Assembly (NCBI RefSeq): GCF_019492185.1
Contig: NZ_JAICCF010000004.1
Location: 744,001 to 808,000 of the forward strand
Direction: 5' to 3'
Origin: Chitinophaga rhizophila
GTDB lineage: Bacteria > Bacteroidota > Bacteroidia > Chitinophagales > Chitinophagaceae
Length of the DNA stretch: 64,000 bases
Part shown: in pieces, positions 1 to 8,883 of the stretch
How the letters are laid out: every line of letters starts with the position of its first letter
Numbering within the stretch: the first letter of the stretch is position 1
Notes under the pieces: model-generated
What the model saw: the letters and a program-made list of their open reading frames with translations, nothing else
What the model was told of the DNA's origin: nothing
The model's database searches: none
Program-made: the position numbers and the translations under genes

Positions 1-1070
1 ATCAGGTAAGCCAGGCTATCCGGCGTTCTCAATGGCAGCAGGTCATCCGCAGAAAACTGCCCGTCGTCTGCGGTAAACGCTTCTAGCAACGATGCATCCA
101 CCACCAGGGAACATTGACTATCGCGTTCAATATAAGCGATCCTTTCGGCGGGGTAGTCAATATCCACCGGTACATATGCTGCGCCGGATTTTAGAATGCC
201 GAGTATGGCCATCAGCAGGTTTTCATCTCTGCGGATCTTCACACCTACTCTGTCACCCGGACCAATATGATGTACCCGGTTGAGATAACGGGCAAACTGG
301 TTGGACGTATCATGCAGCGCTTTATAGGTCAGCGAAGTGTTGCCACATACTACTGCGATATGTGCAGGTGTAGCTGCAACCTGTCTCCCCAGCAAGTCCG
401 TCAGCGATAGCGGCACACGTACAACAGGTGTAAACTGTTCCAGCAGCAACTGTTTTTCCTTTTCGCTGATCAAGGGCACAGCTACAGCATTGGTATCAAT
501 GTATGTTTGCAGATTGACCAGCCATCTTTTCAGTGTAGCCAGGAAATGTTCCGCGACTGCGGTTTCCACTAGTTCTTCTCTGAAATACAGAGAGATGCAC
601 AGGTCTGTCTGTTGTGTTACTTTCAGTACAAAGGGAAGAGAAAGCGACGTATCATTACCGTAGGATAAACCGTACCTGGTATAGCTTTCAAATGGTGTGG
701 GCAAAGCTTCGTAATCAGCATATTTCAGCACCTGTTTTACTTCTTCTTTGACTACCTGTAAATGCGCTTTTATGCTGTTGTTATCATTTGCATGAGGCGC
801 AAACAATAGTGGACCTTGATCTCCGGTGGCGAGTATCAACGGACGCTCATCAAAGTAACGATGCAGTAAGATACTGTACAACGTCAGTACAACAGTAAAT
901 GCTGCTGTCTGATTACCGGCAGTCAGTTTATTGAAATAGGCCAGCTCTTCTTCTGTAAGAAAAAGGCGGGTGCTGGATGTATGGGGGGAATGATGGAGAT
1001 TAACAACAGTGGTGTTATTCAGTTTTTCTCGCCAGTAGTTACCGGCAATTGTCCGTCTTGAAATGTCCAT
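1..1070 (-). CDS. NRPS, N-terminal part (half condensation domain and start of an adenylation domain), cut by the window edge
   Basis: This gene starts at the ATG at 1070 and has no stop before the left edge, so only its first 356 codons are visible. Residues 1 to about 225 resemble the C-terminal lobe of a condensation domain: they open with an NYW motif that normally lies in the middle of such domains, and no HHxxxDG motif is present. An adenylation domain follows from about residue 235, with the A1/A2 region (GILKSGAAYVPVD) readable. The window ends at DSLAYL, just before the A3 nucleotide-binding loop, so substrate specificity cannot be read. The same half-condensation start occurs in the large NRPS at 21228-27788. 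The UpxY-like antiterminator gene lies 207 bp upstream on the same strand and probably shares the transcript. Identification as NRPS is secure; the product is unknown. Confidence 0.9.
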   Translation of the reverse strand, partial: MDISRRTIAGNYWREKLNNTTVVNLHHSPHTSSTRLFLTEEELAYFNKLTAGNQTAAFTVVLTLYSILLHRYFDERPLILATGDQGPLLFAPHANDNNSIKAHLQVVKEEVKQVLKYADYEALPTPFESYTRYGLSYGNDTSLSLPFVLKVTQQTDLCISLYFREELVETAVAEHFLATLKRWLVNLQTYIDTNAVAVPLISEKEKQLLLEQFTPVVRVPLSLTDLLGRQVAATPAHIAVVCGNTSLTYKALHDTSNQFARYLNRVHHIGPGDRVGVKIRRDENLLMAILGILKSGAAYVPVDIDYPAERIAYIERDSQCSLVVDASLLEAFTADDGQFSADDLLPLRTPDSLAYL

Positions 1071-1277
1071 GACTTCGGGTTTCTAATATAACAAATGAAA
1101 ACAGTTATTCAGCTGGCAAAGCATGACATCGCCTGAGCACCTTCCGGTACCTGTGGGTAGTCATATCAAAAGTGATAGTGCTAAATGTTGTGTGAAAGCA
1201 TTTGGAATGACATAAAATTGACTCTGGTGGATGTGAGCCTTTATGTCTTTCGATTGGCGGGTATTAACGACTACTGT

Positions 1278-1805
1278 TTACGCCATTATATTCTCTGCCA
1301 TTAATTCGGCAACACATTCCAGGGGCACATCTGTTATAATGGATCTTTGCAGAATATTTACACGTACCAGCAGTTTGTGCTGGCCTTTGTAATCTATCAG
1401 CTCACAGGATAACCCGCTTAGAGGGCCCTGTTGTATCATATACCGCATACCTTTTTTCAAACGTTCATAAGAGACTTCAAGGTCTGCTTCGAGTGAAGAA
1501 AGCAAGCGTATGTTTTCTATCTCCTGATCGCTGATCTTAGCGATCTGATTGTCAAACTTTACGTAATGACAAACACCTTCGAGCTGGAGACTATTGGTAT
1601 ATTGAGCAACACTGGACAACTGGACAAAAACATAAGAGGGAAACATAGGTTCATCCAATACCTTCATCCGATCCTTCCATTTACGACGCTCTCGTTTAAG
1701 CGGCAAAAAGCAGTTGATATTATTTTTGCTCAATAATCCTGCTACTTTCTTTTCCTGCTTTGATCTGGTATAGATTAAATACCAAACGGGAGAAAATTCA
1801 TGCAT
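1278..1805 (-). CDS. UpxY/NusG-type transcription antiterminator
   Basis: A 175-residue specialised NusG paralogue. Residues 6 to about 60 carry the NGN-domain pattern: VWYLIYTRSKQEKKVA, then CFLPLKRERRKWKDR, then PMFPSYVFVQ. The C-terminal part is KOW-like (MIQQGPLSGLSCELIDYKG). Bacteroidota proteins of this kind (UpxY, functionally like RfaH and LoaP) ride on RNA polymerase and allow read-through of long operons for capsule or secondary metabolites. Its place directly upstream of a same-strand NRPS gene suggests it serves that operon. The start ATG at 1805 is the first codon of the conserved domain. No convincing TAnnTTTG promoter was found in the bases upstream. The family is clear; the operon it controls is inferred from position only. 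Confidence 0.88.
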   Translation of the reverse strand: MHEFSPVWYLIYTRSKQEKKVAGLLSKNNINCFLPLKRERRKWKDRMKVLDEPMFPSYVFVQLSSVAQYTNSLQLEGVCHYVKFDNQIAKISDQEIENIRLLSSLEADLEVSYERLKKGMRYMIQQGPLSGLSCELIDYKGQHKLLVRVNILQRSIITDVPLECVAELMAENIMA

Positions 1806-2649
1806 AGCATCATCATTTAGTTGCCTGTATGAGGGTTTAGGCTGATTAAATCTTAAGTTCGCACATTGATGATATAGCTATCGCTACTTTTAGCTACATC
1901 TTGTAGTAGAAGCAAATAAGAAAAAGTATATCGGACAGGATCTTCCCGGTAACAAACTTCATCTAAAAGGTCAACGAATAGCGTCTTTCAAAACGTTGTT
2001 ATCTGTAAGGGAATACAACAATATTTCTGTTTACTACATTCTAAATATTGCAGGGACGAATTTATGCTTTTTTTTTAATTGGCCAAATTAGTTTACGATT
2101 CTTAGCATTTCTTTAAACTGCACGCGGGTTACAGTGATGTTTTTGTAATATCCGCGTTCGTCATCATCTCCTGTCAACCCTATGCAGATCCTCCCGAGTC
2201 GTAATCCACCAGCACTCTGCCTGTTACGTATAGATTTTATCATTTTCTGTAGTCACACCGACGATACGCTGCGCGGGAATACGTGTATATATTCAACAGC
2301 AAAACGGTGCATAAAAATACCCGGAACCAGGTATATCCGACTACCTGCTTACCGGTAGATTACCGAGGTTTCCCGGTGTGTTTTCTTCCCGGTGATCAGA
2401 CGTTGATCCCACGTTTTTTACAAAAATTTTTCACACAGTAACAGGTAATAAAACGAAGCCGCACACCAGTGATCCTGCATGCCTGTCACCAGTAATAACT
2501 ACCCTATTACATCATTGACCGGCTGCGCTGTTGAAACTCCTGGGTGGCCACTGACCGATACAGGGCCTCATTACTGCAATTGCAAAGGTGAGCAAGGCGC
2601 ACAGACCTCTTGGCCTGACAATTGTATTCGTTTACAGAAGATTTATACT
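1806..2649. other. Intergenic region, 844 bp, no gene recognised
   Basis: This gap separates the leftward antiterminator gene from the rightward M23 peptidase gene. The reading frame of the peptidase extends upstream to an ATG at 2479, but that stretch encodes no signal peptide or domain and is treated as non-coding. The region should hold both divergent promoters, yet I see no clean TAnnTTTG box with a correctly spaced TTG on either strand. The short string TAGCTA is repeated around 1875-1895 beside TAGCTATCGCTA. I assign no function to it. Confidence 0.4.
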
Positions 2650-3981
2650 ATGGCAACAAATATTCTCTCCCGGCATAATCGCATATATATCCCACTGTCT
2701 CTTGCATTTCTGGCAATAGCCTGCTCCTCTCCCAGCAGAGGACTATTCACCAAAAAGACAGCGCATGAACAATATGCCAGCCGGTTGGCAGATGCAGGAC
2801 TGGCAGAAACGGAACTAGGCACACGCTGGCTCACAGCGGCACAGAAAGCCATTACCCAACCCGTAAGTATCACTTTACCTTATAAAGAGGCTGGCTACTT
2901 CGCTGCAGATAAACCTACTGCCAGCGGCTTCCTTTTTCCGGTACGCCGGGGAGAAAAAGTACTGGTACAACTACAATTACAACCTGCCGGCGCTTTCCGC
3001 CTGTTTGCCGATCTCTGGAAACCCGGCAATACACCTGGTAAACCTGATCTGCTGGCTACTGCCGATACCACCAGCTGGAACCTGGAATATGAAGTGGAAG
3101 CCGACGGACAATTCCTGCTGCGCCTGCAACCTGAACTGCTACGCGGCGGCCGATATGAGGTAGCCATTACTACAGGCCCATCTATTGCCTTCCCGGTATC
3201 CGGCAGCACACCGTCACGCATCGGTAGCTTCTGGGGCGACAACCGGGATGGCGGTAAACGCAGTCATGAAGGCATCGACATCTTCGGCAAATTCAGAACG
3301 CCTGTCGTAGCTGCCGCTGATGGTTACATCACCAGCACACGCGAAAACAACCTGGGAGGAAAAGTAGTATTTCTTCGCCCGAAAGGCAAATCGTACACCC
3401 TGTACTACGCTCACCTGGATGAACAACTGGTGCGCGACAACCAGGAAGTACGTATTGGCGATACTGTCGGACTAATGGGTAATACCGGCAACGCCAAACA
3501 TACGCCTACACACCTGCATTTCGGCATCTATACTTCTTCGGGCGCAGTAGATCCGATGCCGTTCGTATTACGCGAAAGAAAACCTCCCGTACCGGTTACG
3601 GCCCCTACTGACCTATTACAGCAAACAGTGCGTAACACCGCAGGCGTACCATTATACGCTTCTCCTGCACGCAGCGCCGCGACTTTAGAAAAACTACCTG
3701 CCAATCGCGTAATGGCTGTTGCAGCTGCTACCGGCAACTGGTACCGGGTAGTGATGCACGATGGTAAGGAAGGCTTCATTGAAAGTAAATCTGTCTCCGC
3801 TGCGCCCTACCGGAAGCAGTCATTGAAAGCTGCTGCCAACCTGCTGGATCAGCCGGATACTACCGCTGCTGTGAAGCTGAATATTCCCGCTGGAAAAGAT
3901 GTACAATTGCTGGGGCAACAGGGTGACTTCCATATGGTACTGTTTGAAGGAGAAAGCGGCTGGGTACAATTGGGAAAATAA
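2650..3981 (+). CDS. M23-family peptidase lipoprotein with C-terminal SH3-like repeats
   Basis: A 443-residue predicted lipoprotein. The start at 2650 is chosen because it gives a proper signal: basic NILSRHNR, hydrophobic IYIPLSLAFLAIA, then the lipobox cysteine in AIACSS. An upstream in-frame ATG at 2479 would bury this signal. The central part is an M23 (lysostaphin-type) zinc endopeptidase domain with HEGIDIFG, the YAHLD stretch and the HLHFG motif, which together supply the usual zinc ligands and catalytic histidine. Two SH3-like modules follow (VPLYASPARSAATLEKLP and the last 60 residues), probably binding cell wall. It is expected in the periplasm, cutting peptidoglycan cross-links in growth or remodelling. 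No functional link to the NRPS loci is visible. Confidence 0.88.
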   Translation: MATNILSRHNRIYIPLSLAFLAIACSSPSRGLFTKKTAHEQYASRLADAGLAETELGTRWLTAAQKAITQPVSITLPYKEAGYFAADKPTASGFLFPVRRGEKVLVQLQLQPAGAFRLFADLWKPGNTPGKPDLLATADTTSWNLEYEVEADGQFLLRLQPELLRGGRYEVAITTGPSIAFPVSGSTPSRIGSFWGDNRDGGKRSHEGIDIFGKFRTPVVAAADGYITSTRENNLGGKVVFLRPKGKSYTLYYAHLDEQLVRDNQEVRIGDTVGLMGNTGNAKHTPTHLHFGIYTSSGAVDPMPFVLRERKPPVPVTAPTDLLQQTVRNTAGVPLYASPARSAATLEKLPANRVMAVAAATGNWYRVVMHDGKEGFIESKSVSAAPYRKQSLKAAANLLDQPDTTAAVKLNIPAGKDVQLLGQQGDFHMVLFEGESGWVQLGK

Positions 3982-4133
3982 ACAGTATGTATAATGTATG
4001 CTGTGACATGCTCTCTAATAGGAACACAGCACGCTGGTATCCGTACCTGTTACAATCTGCCTGGCAGTTATATAGTAAAGAAGCGTTGCTGATGGATGGC
4101 TTTGATGCGGTGAAATGAAAAAAGATAGTCGTT

Positions 4134-5186
4134 TTACCAGAACCGCTCGAGCGACTGCCAGTATTTATCTTTGAAGATATCCCATTCAACTGGTAGTTGT
4201 GCGGCATACTTTTCCGTCATGGCTTCACTTACTTTGGCAGGTATACGGAAGTCCTGACTGGCAATATACAAATACCGGTTGTTCTCATAAGTTTCCCGGC
4301 CCAGGTAGATATGTCCGTTGCTTACGGGCAGCTGCGCCAGAAAATCTGCTTCTATCACATCCATCAATTGATTGGTCTCCGCATCAGGCAGCGCTGATTG
4401 CTCATCTCCTTCATAAGTAATGGCTACCTGTAGTATCCAGGGATGGGAAGCAGAGCCATGCCATTCCAGCGCCCCGGAATTAACGAGTATCAGTACCGGG
4501 CTATCAGACTGCGTACTTGCCTGCATACCAGTAAAATTGTCATTGGCAGTGTCATAATACACGTCTTCATACTTTTCGATGAACTCCTTCTGCCGCCATT
4601 CCAGGTAGGCCTTTAATTTCACTACGGGTATCAGTTCCAGTTCCGCCTGATCCGGCCCGATCACCTCCACAGAATCTATCATGGTAATAGATTTCACTTC
4701 GCCAAGCAGGTTATCCAGGAAGATGTATACGCCTGGAATGATCTTGCCCTTTTCTGCTTCGTCATAGCTATCATGTACAATTGTGATATTGATTTTGTCA
4801 GGATGCTGTGCATCCTCCTTAGCATAGAAGAATAGGTTTTCCAGGCTGAAAATGAAGTCGTGTATATGAATAGTGGTATAGTCGATATCAGATTCCGGCT
4901 TATCGGCAATAAACCGCCAGTTGGCTAGTACCGGGGCCAACGCTACCAGCTCCTCCACAAAAACAATATTTTTCACCTCCCCGTCTGCCGTGATGATTAG
5001 TTCGGCAGTGTCTTCGTTTAAGCCTGTAAGGAAGAAATATCCTTCCCTGATCGCATTCAGCCGCTCCATCAGCGGTTCAAAGAATTGTTTGTCAATCGTA
5101 TCGCGGTCCGCAGTTATAACAACATCGTAGAATTTCTTTTCATGTGCTGTGAACCAGGTCCAGAAAGCAGCGTATTGATCAGTCAT
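4134..5186 (-). CDS. DUF695-type protein of unknown function
   Basis: A 350-residue soluble acidic protein without signal peptide or membrane segment. The last 130 residues resemble the DUF695 family: VNSGALEWHGSASHPW, ITYEGDEQSALPD, the glycine-containing IYLGRET, and the C-terminal KDKYWQSLERFW. The N-terminal half (about residues 1-200) has alternating acidic helices and strands and is not assigned. The biochemical role of the family is unknown. The gene stands alone, convergent with the M23 peptidase gene (152 bp between stop codons). Confidence is high that it is a real gene and moderate for the family name. Confidence 0.75.
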   Translation of the reverse strand: MTDQYAAFWTWFTAHEKKFYDVVITADRDTIDKQFFEPLMERLNAIREGYFFLTGLNEDTAELIITADGEVKNIVFVEELVALAPVLANWRFIADKPESDIDYTTIHIHDFIFSLENLFFYAKEDAQHPDKINITIVHDSYDEAEKGKIIPGVYIFLDNLLGEVKSITMIDSVEVIGPDQAELELIPVVKLKAYLEWRQKEFIEKYEDVYYDTANDNFTGMQASTQSDSPVLILVNSGALEWHGSASHPWILQVAITYEGDEQSALPDAETNQLMDVIEADFLAQLPVSNGHIYLGRETYENNRYLYIASQDFRIPAKVSEAMTEKYAAQLPVEWDIFKDKYWQSLERFW

Positions 5187-5361
5187 TGGGGGTTGGTTGT
5201 ATAGGGAAGGTAAGGCAAAAAGTGTTAGGAACGCGGAAATGGCACACAGGAATGGGTGGACTAGAGCTACCTGTGATCAAGGCAATGTCCTCAGTTGTGG
5301 CTATCAGGGCGCTAGCACATGCAGCAGAACATTTCGCCACCACGGCTGAAAAGTCTGCATT

Positions 5362-6228
5362 TCAGACAGCATATATCTGTGACAAAGTAATACAGATCAC
5401 TGCTATAATAGCCAGCACTATACCTACATAGTTGTAGCGGTTCAGCTTCTCTTTGAACATGATAGTACCTACCAGGGTTCCGAGGATAATAACACCAAGA
5501 TTCATAGCGGCAAATACCGTAGAAGGATTCTTATGCAGCAGCTTGTGTGCCTTCATATAAAACAGTATGTTGCCAAAGTTAAATATCCCCAGGATTACGC
5601 CACAAAGGAGGTTTACAGCAGTTACTTTTACTTTCCTGACCACTACCTGGGTCAGGGAAATGATCAACGCGACAATAAATGATAGGATAAAGATCAATGA
5701 TAAAGAGGTAGTGTATGGTACACTTTTAGCCAAAGCCACCTGTTTAAACAGGATGTCAATAACGCCAAATCCTAGGAACACAAACAACGGTGCCAGTGAA
5801 CGGGCATCTTCCTTCGCCTGCTGCTGTGGTCTGTACAACACAAAGAATATAGCTACAAAGCCGAATACCAGTCCGACAATCTTGTAGTTATTAAACGTCT
5901 CTCTGAACAACAGCCAGGCTGCTACGATTGATATGAAGAGTGACAACCGCTGCGCAATATCCGTCTTTACGATCCCGGCCTGTTTAACAGAAGCACCCAG
6001 AATCAGGAATACAGAGGGCAGCAGCAATGCCAAACTGATAAATGCCCACCAGGGAGCATTAGCATCAATAAGGGAAAAATCTGGTTGGTTCAGCAGAAAA
6101 CTGAATGCACCCGCAATGATATAATTGATTGTAACAGCCTGAAGGACATTTACATGATAACGTTTGGCCAGTTTCAGAATAACACCTACAGATACGCTGC
6201 AGATGACACTTAATAAAATGTATAACAT
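5362..6228 (-). CDS. EamA/DMT-family transporter
   Basis: A 288-residue membrane protein with about ten hydrophobic helices arranged as two repeats of five, typical of the drug/metabolite transporter superfamily. The first helix (LYILLSVICSVSVGVILKLA) and the conserved end of the second repeat (GVIILGTLVGTIMFKEKL, then YVGIVLAIIAVICI) fit EamA domains. Such proteins move small metabolites or amino acids across the inner membrane; the substrate cannot be read from sequence. A TACTTTTG -7-like box lies 24 bases upstream of the start. The UvrA-like gene ends 96 bp upstream on the same strand. Confidence 0.85.
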   Translation of the reverse strand: MLYILLSVICSVSVGVILKLAKRYHVNVLQAVTINYIIAGAFSFLLNQPDFSLIDANAPWWAFISLALLLPSVFLILGASVKQAGIVKTDIAQRLSLFISIVAAWLLFRETFNNYKIVGLVFGFVAIFFVLYRPQQQAKEDARSLAPLFVFLGFGVIDILFKQVALAKSVPYTTSLSLIFILSFIVALIISLTQVVVRKVKVTAVNLLCGVILGIFNFGNILFYMKAHKLLHKNPSTVFAAMNLGVIILGTLVGTIMFKEKLNRYNYVGIVLAIIAVICITLSQIYAV

Positions 6229-6251
6229 TTAGATTCCCGACATTTAGTCGG

Positions 6252-6259
6252 CAAAAGTA
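6252..6259 (-). promoter_or_regulatory. Possible -7 box for the EamA gene
   Basis: On the minus strand the bases read TACTTTTG, an exact match to the Bacteroidota TAnnTTTG box, 24 bases before the start codon at 6228. No TTG is present at the expected -33 spacing, and the box is also one arm of a small inverted repeat (CAAAAGT/ACTTTTG), so this is tentative. Confidence 0.3.
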
Positions 6260-6324
6260 ATGAACTTTTGTAATCCTTGTTCAGGCCAGCCAGGAATGAG
6301 CGGATTTCTCCGCTCCCCCACTGA

Positions 6325-8595
6325 TTATACCGGCGTCCTGAATTTGCTGGTTGCCTGTTTGAGGTAATAGCCTGTATGTGATCCCTCGTAATCGGACAGG
6401 TCATATGGTGTGCCTTCAAAAATCACCTGACCGCCTTTATGCCCACCTTCTGGTCCCATGTCAATTATCCAGTCAGCATTTTTGATGACATCAAGATTGT
6501 GTTCTATCACGATCACGCTATTACCACCATCTACCAACCTATCCATCAGCGTGATCAGTTTACCGGTATCTGACATATGCAATCCCGTCGTAGGCTCATC
6601 CATCACATAGATACTTCCTTTTTTGTGTAGCTCACTAGCCAGTTTGATTCGCTGACATTCCCCGCCAGACAGCGTACTGAGTGGCTGTCCAAGGGTAAGA
6701 TATTCCAGTCCGACATCCATCAGCGTCAACAATTTCTTTACGATCTCTTTGATAGTGAAGAAGGCATGTGCTTCTTTGACAGTCATTTCCAGTATTTCGG
6801 AGATATTTTTACCATTTAGCCGGTAATTGAGGACATCTTCGCGGTATCGCTTACCCTGGCAGATCTCACAGGGCGTCTTTACGGCCTCCAGGAACGCCAG
6901 ATCGGTATAGATGACACCCGTGCCCTGGCAATTCTCACACGCGCCTTTGGAGTTAAAGGAAAACAGGGCAGCATCTACGTTATTTGCAGCGGCAAAGGCT
7001 TTCCTGATCTGATCCATCACACCGGTATATGTCGCAGGGTTAGACCTCGAAGATGTTCCTACAGCGGATTGATCTACCACAATCGCTTCCGGGTGTTTGG
7101 CCAGGAATGCATGATGTATCAGCGAACTCTTACCTGAACCTGCTACACCGGTTATTACTGTAAGAATGCCGGCGGGGATATTGACGGAAACATTCTGCAG
7201 GTTGTTATGGGTGGCATGTGCCACAGCAAAATGCCCCGTCGGAGTACGGTATTTTTCTTTAAATGAGAAGGCATGATTCATGAACTTACCAGTCAGCGTA
7301 TCCGCCGCGAGTAATCCTTCGAGATCCCCTTCGTACATGATACGTCCTCCTTTCTCGCCCGCCATCGGTCCTACGTCAACAATATGATCCGCAATCCTGA
7401 TCACGTCAGGGTCGTGTTCCACCACGATGACCGTATTACCTTTGTCCCTGAGCAGCGTCAACAATGCATTCAGCCGGTATACATCTCTAGGGTGCAAGCC
7501 AACACTGGGTTCATCAAAAATGTACAATACATCAATCAGGCTACTGCCCAGGTGTTTGACCATTTTAACCCTTTGCGATTCTCCGCCTGACAGTGTATCT
7601 GTTGGTCTGTCAAGACTAAGATAACCTAGTCCCATATCTACCAGATGCTGCAAACGTTCCGTAAGTGTGGCGATCATCGGCTGGGCCACAGGATCATTAA
7701 TGCTTTGCAGTAACGGGATAAGTTCTTCAACTTCCATCGCCGACAATGCCGCAATATTGTGTCCTGCAATCTTACAGGACAGTACCTCCTGATTCAATCT
7801 TGCGCCCTTACATTGTGGACACACCCCATATTCGAGATAGGCGGATACCATCTTCTGCGTCCGTTCAGACAACGTTTTGATATCCCGTTTGATATACGAA
7901 CGGTTGAACTTTTCGATGATACCTATATAAGTGGCATTCATCGTACCATTGCCAATCTGGAGTTTGAACTTCTTCGGAGGACTGTATAACAACAGATCCA
8001 TTTCTTCCTGCGTATAGTCTTTCAGTTTTTTATCCAGGTCGAAGTAGCCGGTATTGGCATACATTTCCTTCTCCCACGTAGCGAAACCGGGCACCTGTAA
8101 AGCACCTTCCCTTAATGACTTCTCAGGATCGTAAAACTTACTGCCATCAAATCCCAGCTTCTGCCCCAATCCATTACACTCAGGACACATACCCTGCGGG
8201 TCATTAAACGAAAACACATTAGAATAACCCACAAAAGGTTGTCCTATGCGCGAAAACAATAACCTTAATACCGGAGAAATGTCCGTAACAGTGCCCATCG
8301 TGGAATGTGAACCTCCGCCTAACCGTTTCTGGTCTACAACAATTGCCATACTCAACTTCTCAATAGCATCAGCATTAGGTTGCGGATAGCGCGGTAACAG
8401 ATTTCGTATGAACATACTGAAATTCTCATACAATTGCCGCTGGGCTTCATTGGCAATTGTGTCAAATACAATAGAGGACTTTCCTGAGCCGGAAACACCA
8501 GTAAAGATGTTAATCTTTCTTTTGGGCAAACGGATGTCGATGTTTTTCAGATTGTTCTCACGTGCACCGCGTATTTCGATGTATTCCTGGGTCAT
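6325..8595 (-). CDS. Short UvrA-like ABC ATPase (excinuclease subunit A family)
   Basis: A 756-residue protein with two UvrA-type ATPase halves. The first Walker A is TGVSGSGKSSI near residue 34, the second GVAGSGKSSL; signature motifs LSGGESQRV and LSGGECQRI and Walker B regions with DEPSVGLH and DEPTTGLH are all intact. Zinc-finger cysteine pairs are visible (CPECNGLG, CPQCKGARL, CENCQGTG, CEICQGKRY). Full-length UvrA is about 940 residues; this one is near 190 shorter, as in the UvrA2/DrrC-like group, some members of which give resistance to DNA-binding drugs. It may therefore serve in DNA repair or drug tolerance rather than as the housekeeping UvrA. A well-spaced promoter lies just upstream. 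Confidence 0.88.
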   Translation of the reverse strand: MTQEYIEIRGARENNLKNIDIRLPKRKINIFTGVSGSGKSSIVFDTIANEAQRQLYENFSMFIRNLLPRYPQPNADAIEKLSMAIVVDQKRLGGGSHSTMGTVTDISPVLRLLFSRIGQPFVGYSNVFSFNDPQGMCPECNGLGQKLGFDGSKFYDPEKSLREGALQVPGFATWEKEMYANTGYFDLDKKLKDYTQEEMDLLLYSPPKKFKLQIGNGTMNATYIGIIEKFNRSYIKRDIKTLSERTQKMVSAYLEYGVCPQCKGARLNQEVLSCKIAGHNIAALSAMEVEELIPLLQSINDPVAQPMIATLTERLQHLVDMGLGYLSLDRPTDTLSGGESQRVKMVKHLGSSLIDVLYIFDEPSVGLHPRDVYRLNALLTLLRDKGNTVIVVEHDPDVIRIADHIVDVGPMAGEKGGRIMYEGDLEGLLAADTLTGKFMNHAFSFKEKYRTPTGHFAVAHATHNNLQNVSVNIPAGILTVITGVAGSGKSSLIHHAFLAKHPEAIVVDQSAVGTSSRSNPATYTGVMDQIRKAFAAANNVDAALFSFNSKGACENCQGTGVIYTDLAFLEAVKTPCEICQGKRYREDVLNYRLNGKNISEILEMTVKEAHAFFTIKEIVKKLLTLMDVGLEYLTLGQPLSTLSGGECQRIKLASELHKKGSIYVMDEPTTGLHMSDTGKLITLMDRLVDGGNSVIVIEHNLDVIKNADWIIDMGPEGGHKGGQVIFEGTPYDLSDYEGSHTGYYLKQATSKFRTPV

Positions 8596-8650
8596 GGCGT
8601 TAAAATTTATACGTTAAGAAGAGCGTGAAGATTATCCGGAAAAGAGGGGG

Positions 8651-8680
8651 CAAAAGTATTATTTTAATTATAACCATCAA
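8651..8680 (-). promoter_or_regulatory. Bacteroidota-type promoter for the UvrA-like gene
   Basis: Reading the minus strand, TTG at 8680-8678 is followed after 19 bases by TACTTTTG at 8658-8651. This matches the Bacteroidota -33/-7 arrangement (TTG, about 19-20 bases, TAnnTTTG). Transcription would begin near 8645, leaving a leader of about 50 bases before the start at 8595. Confidence 0.55.
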
Positions 8681-8819
8681 CAGGTAATATCGACTTTCTT
8701 TTCATGTTCGCAGATATACGATATTGCCAAGGAATGTCACCAGCCGTTTCATGGCTCTATCATATTGATAAACATCATCCGATTTCTCAAGAGCCGGAAA
8801 ATATTACACGGACGGGAGG

Positions 8820-8850
8820 TTGACATTTAAACCTGAAAAGACTATGTTTG
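8820..8850 (+). promoter_or_regulatory. Bacteroidota-type promoter for the GH92 gene
   Basis: TTG at 8820-8822 is followed after 20 bases by TATGTTTG at 8843-8850, a full match to the Bacteroidota consensus. The start of transcription would fall near 8857, only about a dozen bases before the ATG at 8869. The -7 box lies inside the left arm of the inverted repeat at 8841-8883. Confidence 0.5.
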
Positions 8851-8883
8851 TACATACAATACATACAAATGTACAAACATAGT
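8841..8883. repeat. Perfect 15-bp inverted repeat spanning the GH92 promoter and start codon
   Basis: The left arm ACTATGTTTGTACAT (8841-8855) and the right arm ATGTACAAACATAGT (8869-8883) are exact reverse complements separated by 13 bases. The left arm contains the putative -7 box; the right arm begins with the proposed start codon. It could be an operator for a dimeric regulator or, in any transcript starting further upstream, a hairpin hiding the start codon. Confidence 0.85.

Noticed and set aside
337..663. Rightward 108-codon frame near the left edge
   Set aside because: It is antisense to the NRPS half-condensation/adenylation region and shows no protein features.
2479..2649. Upstream extension of the M23 peptidase frame
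   Set aside because: It would place the signal peptide and lipobox in the interior of the protein; the ATG at 2650 gives a normal lipoprotein start.
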